A stretch of 64,000 nt of DNA from Paenibacillus alkaliterrae. Its GTDB lineage: Bacteria > Bacillota > Bacilli > Paenibacillales > Paenibacillaceae. The notes below the pieces were generated by a model. The model was not told where the DNA came from and did not search any database. It saw only the letters and a program-made list of their open reading frames with translations. The position numbers and the translations under genes were made by a program. Location: the NCBI RefSeq assembly GCF_021532375.1, contig NZ_JAKGAP010000023.1, positions 53,395 through 117,394 on the forward strand, in the 5' to 3' direction. This document shows positions 52,566 through 63,897 of the stretch, in pieces (within the stretch, counting starts at the first letter, position 1; every line of letters starts with the position of its first letter).

Positions 52566-53567
52566 TCAATCTTTCAAAGGAGTAGTCATTCGCCGGCCTT
52601 CCTTAAAGTAAACAATCTCCGTATAGCCTGCGCGGTCAAGAAGAGCAGCCGCATCATCCAGCATCGTTCCGATATCGTCGGGAAAATGGGAATCGGAGCT
52701 GAGCGTGATCGGTACGCCATGCCGCTGCAGCACTTGCAAAAAGGCCGGGCTCGGGCAGGCTTCTTTTACCGGGTACCGGTAAGCAAGCCCCGTGTTCAGT
52801 TCTGTAGCCACATCCGCCTTTTTCAAAGCTGCGGCTGCGTCTTCGTACATCGGCAGAAGGACGCTCTCGTCCGGACGGTAATTGAACACCTTCAAATTGT
52901 CCAGATGGGCGATCATATCGAACAAACCGCTCGCTGCCGCGCCTTTCACCGTTTCAAACAACTGATTGTATAAAGCGGGCAAATCTTTCTCTGCGAACAA
53001 ATGCTGCGTTTCCGGATTATCGAAGCCCCAACCGTCCAGAAAATGTACGGAGCCGATTACATAATCGAGCTCATAGCGCGACAAAAGCTCGCCCAGCTCC
53101 TCTTCGCCGCCCGGGAAATAATCCGCTTCCACGCCGAGTGAGACCGGATAGCCGTCCTGCTGCGCTTTGCGCACCGCTTGAATGAAAGGCTCAATCGACG
53201 TCACGCATACCCGGTCAAGCCAATACTGCTGCATGCGTCCTAACGGCGACTCGTTCAAAATCATATGTTTTTCATAATAAGGGCGGAATTCCGTAAACCG
53301 GTACAAGTGGTCGACCATGCCGAAATGCCCGATCCCCCGTTCCTTGCCAAGCTCGAAGTAGTACGCCAGCCATTCCGGGCTAAAACATCCTCTTTCCACC
53401 CGCTCCCGCAGCAGCTCAGTCAACTGACCGATCCACTCCAGCGAATGGGAAGACCGGTCCAGCCTGCCGCTGCCGCGATGAACGTTCTCCAAAGCCCGGG
53501 CCGTACGCTGCAGCCATCCGGTCGAATACGGTCCCTCTTCCAAATGAAAATGAAAATCGACTTTCAT
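52566..53567 (-). CDS. PHP-domain phosphatase (HisJ-like)
   Basis: 333 residues. PHP metal motifs: VDFHFHLEEG (HxH) at the start, GVEADYFPG (Glu), SVHFLDGWGFD, MIAHLDNLKVF and TLSSDSHFPDDIG (D-x-H). Related to histidinol-phosphate phosphatase HisJ, but no his genes are nearby and the operon is DeoR-controlled, so histidine biosynthesis is unlikely to be its job. Fifteen bases after the DeoR gene. Confidence 0.82.
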   Translation of the reverse strand: MKVDFHFHLEEGPYSTGWLQRTARALENVHRGSGRLDRSSHSLEWIGQLTELLRERVERGCFSPEWLAYYFELGKERGIGHFGMVDHLYRFTEFRPYYEKHMILNESPLGRMQQYWLDRVCVTSIEPFIQAVRKAQQDGYPVSLGVEADYFPGGEEELGELLSRYELDYVIGSVHFLDGWGFDNPETQHLFAEKDLPALYNQLFETVKGAAASGLFDMIAHLDNLKVFNYRPDESVLLPMYEDAAAALKKADVATELNTGLAYRYPVKEACPSPAFLQVLQRHGVPITLSSDSHFPDDIGTMLDDAAALLDRAGYTEIVYFKEGRRMTTPLKD

Positions 53568-53582
53568 GTTGTGTTTCTCCTC

Positions 53583-54353
53583 CTACTCGGCTATTAACAG
53601 CTCAATCTCTCTCTCTTTTAAATGTTCGACCCATTCCGCCGGACAGCCTCGGTCCGAAATGATCATCGACACATCCTGCAGAGAAGAAATGCGGGCAAAC
53701 GTCGTTTTGCCGAATTTCGAGTGATCCGCCAGCACGATCGCTTCCTCCGCCCGCTCCATCATTTTGCGCGACATGCCCGCTTCGTTCAGATCGTAGTCCG
53801 TAATGCCTTCTACAAGGGAAATACCGCCCACGGAAATGAAAACTTTGTGCACCTTGAACTGCTGCAACATGCTTTCCGCCAGCGTGCCCGTTGTGGACTG
53901 CTGAATCGAATTGACCTCTCCTCCGGCAAAAATAATCCGGCCTTTGAAAACTTCCATCGCGAGCAGCAGCGCAGGAACGGAGTGGGTAACGATCGTAATA
54001 TCGCTGCGGTCGCGCAAATAACGAATCACTTCCACCGTCGTCGTCCCGTTATCGATCATAATCGTCTCGCCGTCCTTCACAAGCGAAGCGGCCAACTGGC
54101 CGATGGACGACTTTTCCGCCGGATTCATTTGCGTCCTATGCAAAAAAGGCGGCTCCGAGCTGTCCATGCCCGCCGAAACGGCGCCGCCGTACACCTTTTT
54201 GAGGCGCCCTTCCTTTTCCAGCCGGTCCAAATCGCGCCGGATCGTTTCCGGAGATACGTTCAGATCCGTGGACAAGGCGACAACCTGTACCCTCTCCTCC
54301 CGGGCGAGCCGCTCCAAAATCGTTTTTTTCCGTTCCTCGAACGTCAGCGACAT
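53583..54353 (-). CDS. DeoR-family transcriptional regulator
   Basis: About 256 residues from ATG 54353 (AGGTGG eight bases upstream). Helix-turn-helix RVQVVALSTDLNVSPETIRR then DLDRLEKEGRLKKVYGGA; C-terminal sugar-phosphate sensor with MIDNGTTTVEVIRYL, IIFAGGEVN and DHSKFGKTTFA. Binds DNA near its own promoter and releases with a sugar phosphate. First gene of the operon with the PHP and metallophosphoesterase genes, which it probably controls. Short A/T-rich repeats TTTATTGTTGAAT/TTTATTGTTGATT at 54365-54465 upstream could be its operators. Confidence 0.88.
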   Translation of the reverse strand: MSLTFEERKKTILERLAREERVQVVALSTDLNVSPETIRRDLDRLEKEGRLKKVYGGAVSAGMDSSEPPFLHRTQMNPAEKSSIGQLAASLVKDGETIMIDNGTTTVEVIRYLRDRSDITIVTHSVPALLLAMEVFKGRIIFAGGEVNSIQQSTTGTLAESMLQQFKVHKVFISVGGISLVEGITDYDLNEAGMSRKMMERAEEAIVLADHSKFGKTTFARISSLQDVSMIISDRGCPAEWVEHLKEREIELLIAE

Positions 54354-54363
54354 CACAGCCACC

Positions 54364-54465
54364 ACCTTTATTGTTGAATTTTATGACCAATTTTGTTGTT
54401 TGTTGTTTATTTTATGACCGAATCCTGTTTGTGTCAAGTTAATTTTACCATCTTTATTGTTGATT
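54364..54465. promoter_or_regulatory. Repeated TTATTGTTGA-type motif, candidate DeoR operators
   Basis: Upstream of the DeoR gene, TTTATTGTTGAATTTTATGACC, ATTTTGTTGTTTGTTGTTTA-type and TTTATTGTTGATTCGTGACC segments repeat (about 54367, 54395 and 54453). Direct repeats with TGACC tails are typical of DeoR-family sites. Inference from position and repetition. Confidence 0.4.
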
Positions 54466-54519
54466 CGTGACCGTTGTTATGGACCCCTTCAGGGCAATAC
54501 TTATCAATCGGTTAAACGT

Positions 54520-54572
54520 AAAAAATAGGACATCGTTCACTGACGCAAGCGCAATTCAGTAAACGATGTCCT
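54520..54572 (-). terminator. Intrinsic terminator of the glp operon
   Basis: Minus strand AGGACATCGTTTACTGA pairs with TCAGTGAACGATGTCCT, followed by ATTTTTT; 12 bp past the glpD stop. One of the strongest hairpins in the window. Confidence 0.9.
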
Positions 54573-54583
54573 TCTTTATAATT

Positions 54584-56248
54584 CTAGCCTCTTAGCGGCT
54601 CAACCGCCTCCGCCAGCTTCTGTTCGAGCTCCGCCGCATAAGCAGTCCGCTGCTCTTCGCTCCAGGCGAGCTTGCTTGCCATAGCTGCGATGACCGGGGC
54701 TTTCCACCGCTGTACCTCCGCAATGCGGAAGAACAAATCGCCGGTCCTGCGGATGAAGAAGTCTGCCGGCTTCACAGTCATTTCATTCTCAATCGAATAT
54801 TGAAGCTGTACCGCCGCCACAAGCGGCAATCCAAATGCTGCAGTCCATTCCGATCCGCTCTCCGCAAGCGCGAACAGCTTATCTGCGTTAGAGCCATACC
54901 GCCTTGCAAGAAAAGCCGCATCTTCTTTCGTAAAGCCTAAGCGAACGCCTTCGGCCGTCCTCTTCTGCACGAACGCTTCAAACGCACCTGACCCGCCGAC
55001 ATCTCCACCCGACATCGGAATGGTTTTTGTGCTGCTGTTAGCGTAACGAACACCCGATCCGCCTTGCTGCAGTAAATCGTCCACTTTATCGATAACGGTC
55101 TCCGCCATTTTTCGATAGCCCGTCAGCTTGCCGCCTGCAATGGAAATAAGTCCGGATTGCGATACAAAAATTTCGTCCCGGCGCGAAACTTCCGAAGGCG
55201 ACTTGCCTTCCTGCTGAATAAGCGGCCGAAGTCCGGCCCAGCTCGATTCCACATCGCCTTCGGCAAGCCTCAGCTCAGGGAACATGAAGTTAACTGACTT
55301 CAGCAAATAAGTGCGATCCTCCAGCGTCATAACCGGATTGACCGTGTCCCCGTTATAATTCGTATCAGTCGTACCGAAATAGGTTTTGCCTTCGCGTGGA
55401 ATCGCGAATACCATGCGCCCGTCCGGCGTATCGAAATAAACGGCTTGGCGCAGCGGGAACCTGATTTGGTCAAACACAAGGTGAACGCCCTTCGTCAGCC
55501 TCAGCGTTTTGCCTTTTTGGGAGCCGTCCATCTTGCGCAGCTCGTCCACCCATGGACCTGTCGCATTAATGATTTTTGCCGCCTTAATCTCATATTCCGA
55601 TCCGCTAATCATATCCCGAACGAGAGCGCCCATAATCTTACCGTTCTCATCGTAACGCAGCGTTTCCACCTTGGCATAGTTGACGGCGAGCGCTCCCGTT
55701 TCCACCGCCTTCTTCATGACTTCAATGGTCAGCCTGGCATCGTCCGTCCGATATTCAACATAGTAGCCGCCCCCCTTAAGTCCCTCGCGCTTCAATAATG
55801 GCTCTTTCGTTAGCGTATCTGCCACGCTCAGCATTTTGCGCCGTTCTTTTCTTTTCACCCCTGCCAAAAAGTCGTACACCCGCAAGCCAATCGAAGTCGA
55901 AAACTTTCCGAAAGTACCCCCCTTATAAAGCGGAAGCAACATCCATTCCGGCGTCGTGACATGCGGTCCATTCTCATAAACGATCGCCCGCTCTTTGCCG
56001 ACCTCTGCAACGACGCCGATTTCAAGCTGCTTCAAATAACGCAGGCCGCCGTGTACAAGCTTCGTCGAACGGCTTGAAGTCCCCGCGGCAAAATCCTGCA
56101 TCTCCACGAGCCCAACCTTCATCCCGCGCGATGCGGCATCCAAAGCGATACCCGCCCCCGTAATTCCACCCCCGATGACTAATACATCTATCGGCGAAAT
56201 CTGCATCGCGGCAAGCAGCTCCACCCGATTTCCAGCTCCAAACCCCAT
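54584..56248 (-). CDS. glpD: Glycerol-3-phosphate dehydrogenase, FAD-dependent
   Basis: About 554 residues from ATG 56248 (AAGGAGAG five bases upstream). FAD-binding IDVLVIGGGITGAGIALDAA near residue 15, GTSSRSTKLVHGGLRYLKQL near 55, and C-terminal DAO_C domain. Oxidises glycerol-3-phosphate to dihydroxyacetone phosphate and feeds electrons to menaquinone at the membrane. Third gene of glpP-glpK-glpD. It has its own 172-bp leader containing a terminator that GlpP should override. Confidence 0.95.
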   Translation of the reverse strand: MGFGAGNRVELLAAMQISPIDVLVIGGGITGAGIALDAASRGMKVGLVEMQDFAAGTSSRSTKLVHGGLRYLKQLEIGVVAEVGKERAIVYENGPHVTTPEWMLLPLYKGGTFGKFSTSIGLRVYDFLAGVKRKERRKMLSVADTLTKEPLLKREGLKGGGYYVEYRTDDARLTIEVMKKAVETGALAVNYAKVETLRYDENGKIMGALVRDMISGSEYEIKAAKIINATGPWVDELRKMDGSQKGKTLRLTKGVHLVFDQIRFPLRQAVYFDTPDGRMVFAIPREGKTYFGTTDTNYNGDTVNPVMTLEDRTYLLKSVNFMFPELRLAEGDVESSWAGLRPLIQQEGKSPSEVSRRDEIFVSQSGLISIAGGKLTGYRKMAETVIDKVDDLLQQGGSGVRYANSSTKTIPMSGGDVGGSGAFEAFVQKRTAEGVRLGFTKEDAAFLARRYGSNADKLFALAESGSEWTAAFGLPLVAAVQLQYSIENEMTVKPADFFIRRTGDLFFRIAEVQRWKAPVIAAMASKLAWSEEQRTAYAAELEQKLAEAVEPLRG

Positions 56249-56312
56249 AACTTCTCTCCTTATATTCCCTGTCATATTTATAGCCTCCCAGCCCTCTATT
56301 CATCATAATATA

Positions 56313-56375
56313 CAAAAAACCACTCAAACCGCTTCCTTCTCCCCAAATCGGGATCGAAAGCGGTCTTCGTGGTTT
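56313..56375 (-). promoter_or_regulatory. glpD leader terminator, GlpP antitermination target
   Basis: Between glpK and glpD, the minus strand has AAACCACGAAGACCGCTTTC pairing with GAAGCGGTTTGAGTGGTTT, followed by TTTTTTG. In Bacillus, GlpP bound to glycerol-3-phosphate prevents termination in the glpD leader. The arrangement and the glpP gene two genes upstream support the same control here. Confidence 0.75.
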
Positions 56376-56420
56376 CTCCTAATCTCCAACCGTTATTAAC
56401 TTGTCGTCAGTATATCATAA

Positions 56421-57938
<1,518 letters not shown>

Positions 57939-58493
57939 CTAAGACAGCCACAACTCCTTGCGCGATGTCGTGATGGCCGAAGCTCCCGCATCGAGCGCCT
58001 GTCTGACGTGGTCCTGCGTCCGAATGAGTCCTCCCGCGATAATCGGAATTCCGCTCCGTTCCTTTACCTCCCGTATGATGTCCGGGATAACGCCCGGAAG
58101 CACCTCGATATAATCGGGACGGTTCTTGTCCAGAACCGTGTAGCTTCTCTCCAGCGCATCCGAGTCAATCAGAAACAAGCGCTGGATGGCGATAAGTCCG
58201 TTCTGCTTCGTTCTTCCGATCACGCTGGCGCGGGTAGAAATAATGCCCGCAGGCCGAATCGATTGGCATAGAAACTCAGCCGCGTATTCGTCATTTTTCA
58301 AGCCGTCGATCAGATCCGCGTGAAGCAGCACCTTTTTGCCATGCTGACCGGCTAAGTCCACGATGTTCTTCAGCTGACCCAAATGCCCGCCGAGCAGCAC
58401 CATATATGAAAAAGGGGAGGTCAGCACCGCCTCCACATCCTTAACCTTATGCACAGCCGGCAATACGTTTTGCCCGTTCAATAATAACGACAA
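57939..58493 (-). CDS. glpP: Glycerol-3-phosphate-responsive antiterminator
   Basis: About 184 residues, starting at TTG 58493 eight bases after GGAGG. GlpP family: LLNGQNVLPAVHKVKDVEAV, KKVLLHADLIDGLKNDEYA, ISTRASVIGRTKQNGLIAIQ, and the C-terminal barrel strand IPIIAGGLIRTQDHVRQALD. Binds glycerol-3-phosphate and leader RNA to allow transcription of glpD (and glpK). Its gene heads the operon, consistent with the hairpin before glpD. Lies 77 bp downstream of a LacI-family gene. Confidence 0.92.
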   Translation of the reverse strand: MSLLLNGQNVLPAVHKVKDVEAVLTSPFSYMVLLGGHLGQLKNIVDLAGQHGKKVLLHADLIDGLKNDEYAAEFLCQSIRPAGIISTRASVIGRTKQNGLIAIQRLFLIDSDALERSYTVLDKNRPDYIEVLPGVIPDIIREVKERSGIPIIAGGLIRTQDHVRQALDAGASAITTSRKELWLS

Positions 58494-58570
58494 GTTTGCC
58501 ACCTCCGTGCGTATACTAACGCTCCACTTGAATACTTCAGCTCTCCGCAATAGCAATGGCTTGTTTATTT

Positions 58571-59768
<1,198 letters not shown>

Positions 59769-59877
59769 ATCCTTCCGTCTTGTCCCTCTATAAAATATAC
59801 CACTATTAAATAGAAAATATAATATATTGATAGTTTTTTAGCTATAGCCTATCTTCTCTTTGCCAAAAGTCTTCATA

Positions 59878-60021
59878 TCAAGACGTCAGCGATTTATCAT
59901 TCTGAAATTGTAACAATCTCGCGCCAGAATATGTACTTCCACTCCCAACTTCTTGCTTCTCTACTACTACCGTATTTAATCCCTGCTCCATTAAGGCATG
60001 TGAAATTAGTGTTTCTGCCAA
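59878..60021 (-). pseudogene. Fragment of an FAD-dependent oxidoreductase
   Basis: Short frame reading LISHALMEQGLNTVVVEKQE then VGSGSTYSGARLLQFQNDKS. It resembles the region just after the FAD-binding Rossmann motif of DAO-family oxidoreductases (VVVEKxExGSGST). The GxGxxG motif and the rest of the protein are gone. No ribosome site. Part of a debris patch between the two tnpB/AraC fragments. Confidence 0.5.
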
Positions 60022-60068
60022 TTTAATTTAGTCGTAAGTTGACGGTTCAGATGTCCAACAATTGACCG

Positions 60069-60179
60069 ATATAATGACCATGATGTTAATCTGGGAAAGG
60101 AAAAGACGCCTCCAAAAATCGTGTTACTGCGCTAACAGTATCACTGGAGACGTCTTCCCAACATTCATGGTCATTGTAT
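60069..60179. repeat. 111-bp imperfect palindrome (MITE-like)
   Basis: Outer arms AATGACCATGATGTT (left) and AACATTCATGGTCATT (right); inner arms AAGACGCCTCCA and TGGAGACGTCTT; core GTGTTACTG/CAGTATCAC around a six-base loop. Nearly the whole segment folds on itself with a few bulges. No coding capacity. Lies just before the AraC fragment. Confidence 0.7.
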
Positions 60180-60187
60180 GGAATGTG

Positions 60188-60358
60188 CGCATGATCCGGT
60201 TGTCCGCCGCAGTAGAGCAGATGAAATATACTTCGATGACGCTCGACCAGATTGCCGAAAGCTGTGGCTTCGGCGCTTATCCGTATTTCCATAGGGTATT
60301 CAAAAAGAAGTACGAAATGGCGCCCGGAGCGTACCGGAGTCTGGAGCAGATGGTTTAG
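60188..60358 (+). pseudogene. C-terminal fragment of an AraC-family regulator
   Basis: Reads RMIRLSAAVEQMKYTSMTLD then QIAESCGFGAYPYFHRVFKK and MAPGAYRS, the second helix-turn-helix of an AraC protein. The sensor domain and first helix-turn-helix are absent, replaced upstream by the 111-bp palindrome. Not functional. Confidence 0.8.
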
Positions 60359-60379
60359 GCCCTTCCTCGATGTTTTGAA

Positions 60380-61255
60380 TCAACCTTTTCGTTGTAAGTC
60401 GCGAAGCTCACGCCACCCGATGATTTTGATTTTCTCTTCGTGAATGACTGCTTTAATATCCTCATCCTGAAATAAATCAAATTCATAACGGCGTGACTGC
60501 CATGTATCCGTTATGGCTTTCAATTCATCCGTATCCAATGAGGGGTGAAACACCATCTCCGTTATACCCGCCTTTATACCGCGAAGCAGTTGAATTGTGT
60601 TTTGCTTGACCGATGAATAATTTTCTCCTTCCTGAAGCATGAAAGGCAGCACCACGATCTCATCGACGATTCTCACACCTTTTCTCTCCGCAAGCTCTAC
60701 GATTATCCCGTCTTCTTCGCTGCTAAAGAAAGGAAGAGGAATCTTGGAGAATCGGTACGGAAGACCATATTCCGCGCATACATCCATTACGATCTCCATA
60801 AAGTGCCTTCCGGTAAAAATGCCCTGAAGTGAGCCCATATGATTATCCAGATTCGTAGGATCTATACCTAAACGCCGGGCAATTTCGATTTGCGCAATGA
60901 TTTCATGCTTCACCTGTTCGAAGTCTGCTTTCGTCTCCACAGTTAGAGTACCGGGAGGAAAATGGCCGAAATCATTTACCAACGTATCTACATTCCCTCG
61001 GCTGACCGGCCCCCATTTGTAGTTTTCCCATTCGCTCGTAAATGTCAGGTGTACGCCGACCTCGAAATAAGAATTACGGCTTGCGATCAAGGCCGCTTCC
61101 AATGTCCAAGGACAGGTCATCATCATTGAGGCCGATGAAATAGCTCCTTCCCGCAACAAATGACTAATCGCTTGATTTGTGGAATGGCACATCCCGAAAT
61201 CGTCAGCGTTTAAGATTAACAGTCGATCATCTGGGGAGTAAGGTAATTTAACCAT
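60380..61255 (-). CDS. ChbG/HpnK (YdjC)-family carbohydrate deacetylase
   Basis: About 291 residues. Start ATG 61255 is five bases after the stop of the upstream glycosidase and reuses its GGAGA ribosome site, so translation is coupled. YdjC-fold motifs: LLILNADDFGMCHSTNQAI (metal-binding DD), FEVGVHLTF (His), TNLDNHMGS (His). Members remove N- or O-acetyl groups from oligosaccharides such as diacetylchitobiose. Its pairing with a GH106-like enzyme suggests deacetylation of an acetylated, possibly rhamnose-containing, oligosaccharide (inference). Confidence 0.83.
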   Translation of the reverse strand: MVKLPYSPDDRLLILNADDFGMCHSTNQAISHLLREGAISSASMMMTCPWTLEAALIASRNSYFEVGVHLTFTSEWENYKWGPVSRGNVDTLVNDFGHFPPGTLTVETKADFEQVKHEIIAQIEIARRLGIDPTNLDNHMGSLQGIFTGRHFMEIVMDVCAEYGLPYRFSKIPLPFFSSEEDGIIVELAERKGVRIVDEIVVLPFMLQEGENYSSVKQNTIQLLRGIKAGITEMVFHPSLDTDELKAITDTWQSRRYEFDLFQDEDIKAVIHEEKIKIIGWRELRDLQRKG

Positions 61256-61260
61256 ATCTT

Positions 61261-63897
61261 TTAGTTTTCTCCTCTCCATAAACGAACGGGTCCCAAAAGT
61301 CCGCTCGACTCTTGTTGGGAAATATGGGAAAGGAAATCGCGCTGCTCCTTCACCAGGGTATTCGTCACCTCAATGGTCAACGTATTCGTTCCTGTATGAA
61401 CGAAGTCTCCGATGTCCAACCGGTACGGCGGACAAATGCAAATGCCCGCCGATTGTCCGTTCACCCGCACCTCAGCGGTTTCAAAGACTTCTCCAAGATC
61501 AAGGAAGACACGGTCCGCCTGCTGCATCCAATCGAAGTTCATTTCATACCGGAACGTTCCCGAGAAGGTTGGCAATTTACCCGGCAGACTCATATCAGAC
61601 AGTCCTTCAGCCTCCCCCCACGTTTCGAAGGACGGATATTGCTCCGAAGTCGCCGTTGCAATCGTCCACGGTCCCTCGATTACCGTTTCATTCATTGATT
61701 CTTCGCTCCGTTTCGATGCCGGAATGTCCAGCATCCCCGTTCCCGTCAGGACGATCACCGATTCGTAGGGGCTGAGCCGCAAGGACATGCTCGTACCGTC
61801 CCCGCTTTCCACACCACCTGACTCTGAAAGGACATTGCGGAAGGCATCGTACAACAATACGCGTCCTTTGACCGGAAGAACGACTTCTGTTGCAATGCTT
61901 TGAAACGGGTGTTCGTTGGTGAACATATGAACGCCAAGATCGGAATACTCAACATGATAATGGCGCAAGTAAGGCTGCTCACCCTTGACCCTAATGTCTT
62001 GAAGCCCTTTCTCCTTGAGAAATTCCGCCAAGTTACCGAGCGGAACTACCTTTATGCTTACATGAGCGTCAAGCCGTCCAAGCGCTTCGCCCACCTCGTC
62101 TCCCTCACTCGATCGAACCGGTAAGCCGTCCACAAACACGATAAGGAGTCCATGCTCCGCCAATTCCGCCAAGCGGTTAAGCAGCTTGGACGGCAACGCT
62201 TCACTGTAAGGCACGATCAAGCAATCAAACGTTTCCTCTTGCACCCTCAGCTTGCCGCTTTCGACGGAAACCGATTCCGTAAGTGTATCGGCAGGCAGGA
62301 CGTCGCAATCGATCTGACTGCGCATCAATTCCTTTACAGGCTTGTGGAAATACATATAGCTGCCGGACCACTCAGCCTCAGCGTGATACAGTACTGCAGC
62401 CGTCGCAATATGCAATCCGCCCGAGAGAAGGTGGCTGATCCGGTTAGTGTACAGGTTCAGCTCCCTGTAATACCGATATTGTGGATTTTTCCCCCGCGCA
62501 TACATATGTGGTGGACAATCTGGATCCGGAAATTCCTTCGCGGAGAACGCATGCGGGACAAAGTGATTGACCCCGCGCACAAGCATGTGGTCGGTAAGCC
62601 ATTTCATAAGCTTGAGTCCCTCTGCCCATCCGTAAGCCCCGAACACTTCGGCCATCGTGCGGCCCTTCTTCTTCGGATCGATGTGGCCGAGCGAAACGGC
62701 CATCTTGGCTAGGCCATAGTGGAAAAATTCGCTGTCTGTTTCCCCGGCCACCCAAGTGAACGGAACTTCGTCGAAACCCGGAACGATCTGCCACAGCACC
62801 ACGTCAAGCCCAGACATGTCTTGGCCCCACAATGCGCGGAAGAAGTGACCTGCGCCGCTGCCTAACCGGGCATGCACGTTGTTGTCTTCGAGAACGTGCC
62901 CGATATATTCTATACGGCGCTCGCGGCACCAGTCGCCGATTTGATTAGTGAAACGCTCGGCATACAGCTTGCTGACGATAGTCATAAAAGTGAAGCGAGC
63001 AACCGCTGTTTGATTACCGCCTTCATGCCAAAGCAAAGGCAGATACAGCCGGTAATCAGAACCTAGCGCTTGCTTCAGCAGACCGGGCAGCTCCCGGCTC
63101 CATGGCAGCACAACGCGTTTCTTGCCGGGCTTCGAGTTGAAATCAAACGTATCCTTGTCGTTATAGAAGCCGGGTTCATCAGAGAAAAATCCCGCCAATG
63201 TATGCCCGAAATCGTTTCGATAGCGCTCATAAAATGCTTCATAGACGGTATCGATCAGAACGCGGACGGACTCGGCGACAAGCGGGTTGATATAATCGTC
63301 CTGCCCAGCGCTGCCGCCGAGTCCGGTTTCGATCAGTATGAAAATGCGCCAGTACCCTTCCGGGATATCCCAGCGAAGGATGCCATTATCAACGCGTGAA
63401 GTTAAATCGATCATTTCTCCAGTCAGTTCTCCGTTTCGCGAATCGCGTCTCGCCGCGATAACTCCCAGGATATTGCCGCCTTTGGAAAGAGCGGGAGCAA
63501 AAGGGCTATCAGGAACGTCTACAAAAAAAGACCCGTTCTTCATCGGACCTACAGCGTCAATATGGTTTTCGTGCAGAAACAGTCGGCGGAGCTCATCGGG
63601 AGCATCCTTGAGCCTCCCTGCTGCACGGCCTGTCGGAAAGTGGTCATCATCGAGCACCCAGACCCGCATGCCGCGCTGCCGCGCTTCTTCCATAATTGCA
63701 TCCATGTCCTGCCACCATTTTGGTCCCAAATAATCTGAATGAGGCCGGGCTTCGACACAAACGGCCCGGATGCCTGATTCGTAAATGCGCGCCATTTCCT
63801 CCCGCAGGACACTTTCGTCTTCCCCATGCTGCCAAAATAACGGGAAAATATAATTCGCTTCTTTGCCTTCCAGCACTTCTTCAATACGTATATTCAT
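61261..63897 (-). CDS. Large glycoside hydrolase, GH106-like (alpha-L-rhamnosidase-like)
   Basis: 878 residues, no signal peptide. N-terminal TIM-barrel-like catalytic region (FPLFWQHGEDESVLREEMAR, AVCVEARPHSDYLGPKWWQD, VWVLDDDHFPTGRAAG, GFFSDEPGFYN near 240, EYIGHVLEDNN near 335). A middle beta domain and a C-terminal galactose-binding-like domain follow (VFLDLGEVFETAEVRVNGQS, LTIEVTNTLV). Sequence style fits the GH106/GH2-related alpha-L-rhamnosidase group; substrate not proven. Candidate acid residues are the Glu in SDEP and HVLED. First gene of a two-gene operon with the YdjC-type deacetylase; promoter lies at 63898-64000. Confidence 0.75.
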   Translation of the reverse strand: MNIRIEEVLEGKEANYIFPLFWQHGEDESVLREEMARIYESGIRAVCVEARPHSDYLGPKWWQDMDAIMEEARQRGMRVWVLDDDHFPTGRAAGRLKDAPDELRRLFLHENHIDAVGPMKNGSFFVDVPDSPFAPALSKGGNILGVIAARRDSRNGELTGEMIDLTSRVDNGILRWDIPEGYWRIFILIETGLGGSAGQDDYINPLVAESVRVLIDTVYEAFYERYRNDFGHTLAGFFSDEPGFYNDKDTFDFNSKPGKKRVVLPWSRELPGLLKQALGSDYRLYLPLLWHEGGNQTAVARFTFMTIVSKLYAERFTNQIGDWCRERRIEYIGHVLEDNNVHARLGSGAGHFFRALWGQDMSGLDVVLWQIVPGFDEVPFTWVAGETDSEFFHYGLAKMAVSLGHIDPKKKGRTMAEVFGAYGWAEGLKLMKWLTDHMLVRGVNHFVPHAFSAKEFPDPDCPPHMYARGKNPQYRYYRELNLYTNRISHLLSGGLHIATAAVLYHAEAEWSGSYMYFHKPVKELMRSQIDCDVLPADTLTESVSVESGKLRVQEETFDCLIVPYSEALPSKLLNRLAELAEHGLLIVFVDGLPVRSSEGDEVGEALGRLDAHVSIKVVPLGNLAEFLKEKGLQDIRVKGEQPYLRHYHVEYSDLGVHMFTNEHPFQSIATEVVLPVKGRVLLYDAFRNVLSESGGVESGDGTSMSLRLSPYESVIVLTGTGMLDIPASKRSEESMNETVIEGPWTIATATSEQYPSFETWGEAEGLSDMSLPGKLPTFSGTFRYEMNFDWMQQADRVFLDLGEVFETAEVRVNGQSAGICICPPYRLDIGDFVHTGTNTLTIEVTNTLVKEQRDFLSHISQQESSGLLGPVRLWRGEN

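Noticed and set aside
54584..56248. glpD as a different FAD oxidoreductase
   Set aside because: Context (glpP, glpK) and full-length GlpD motifs make the assignment clear.
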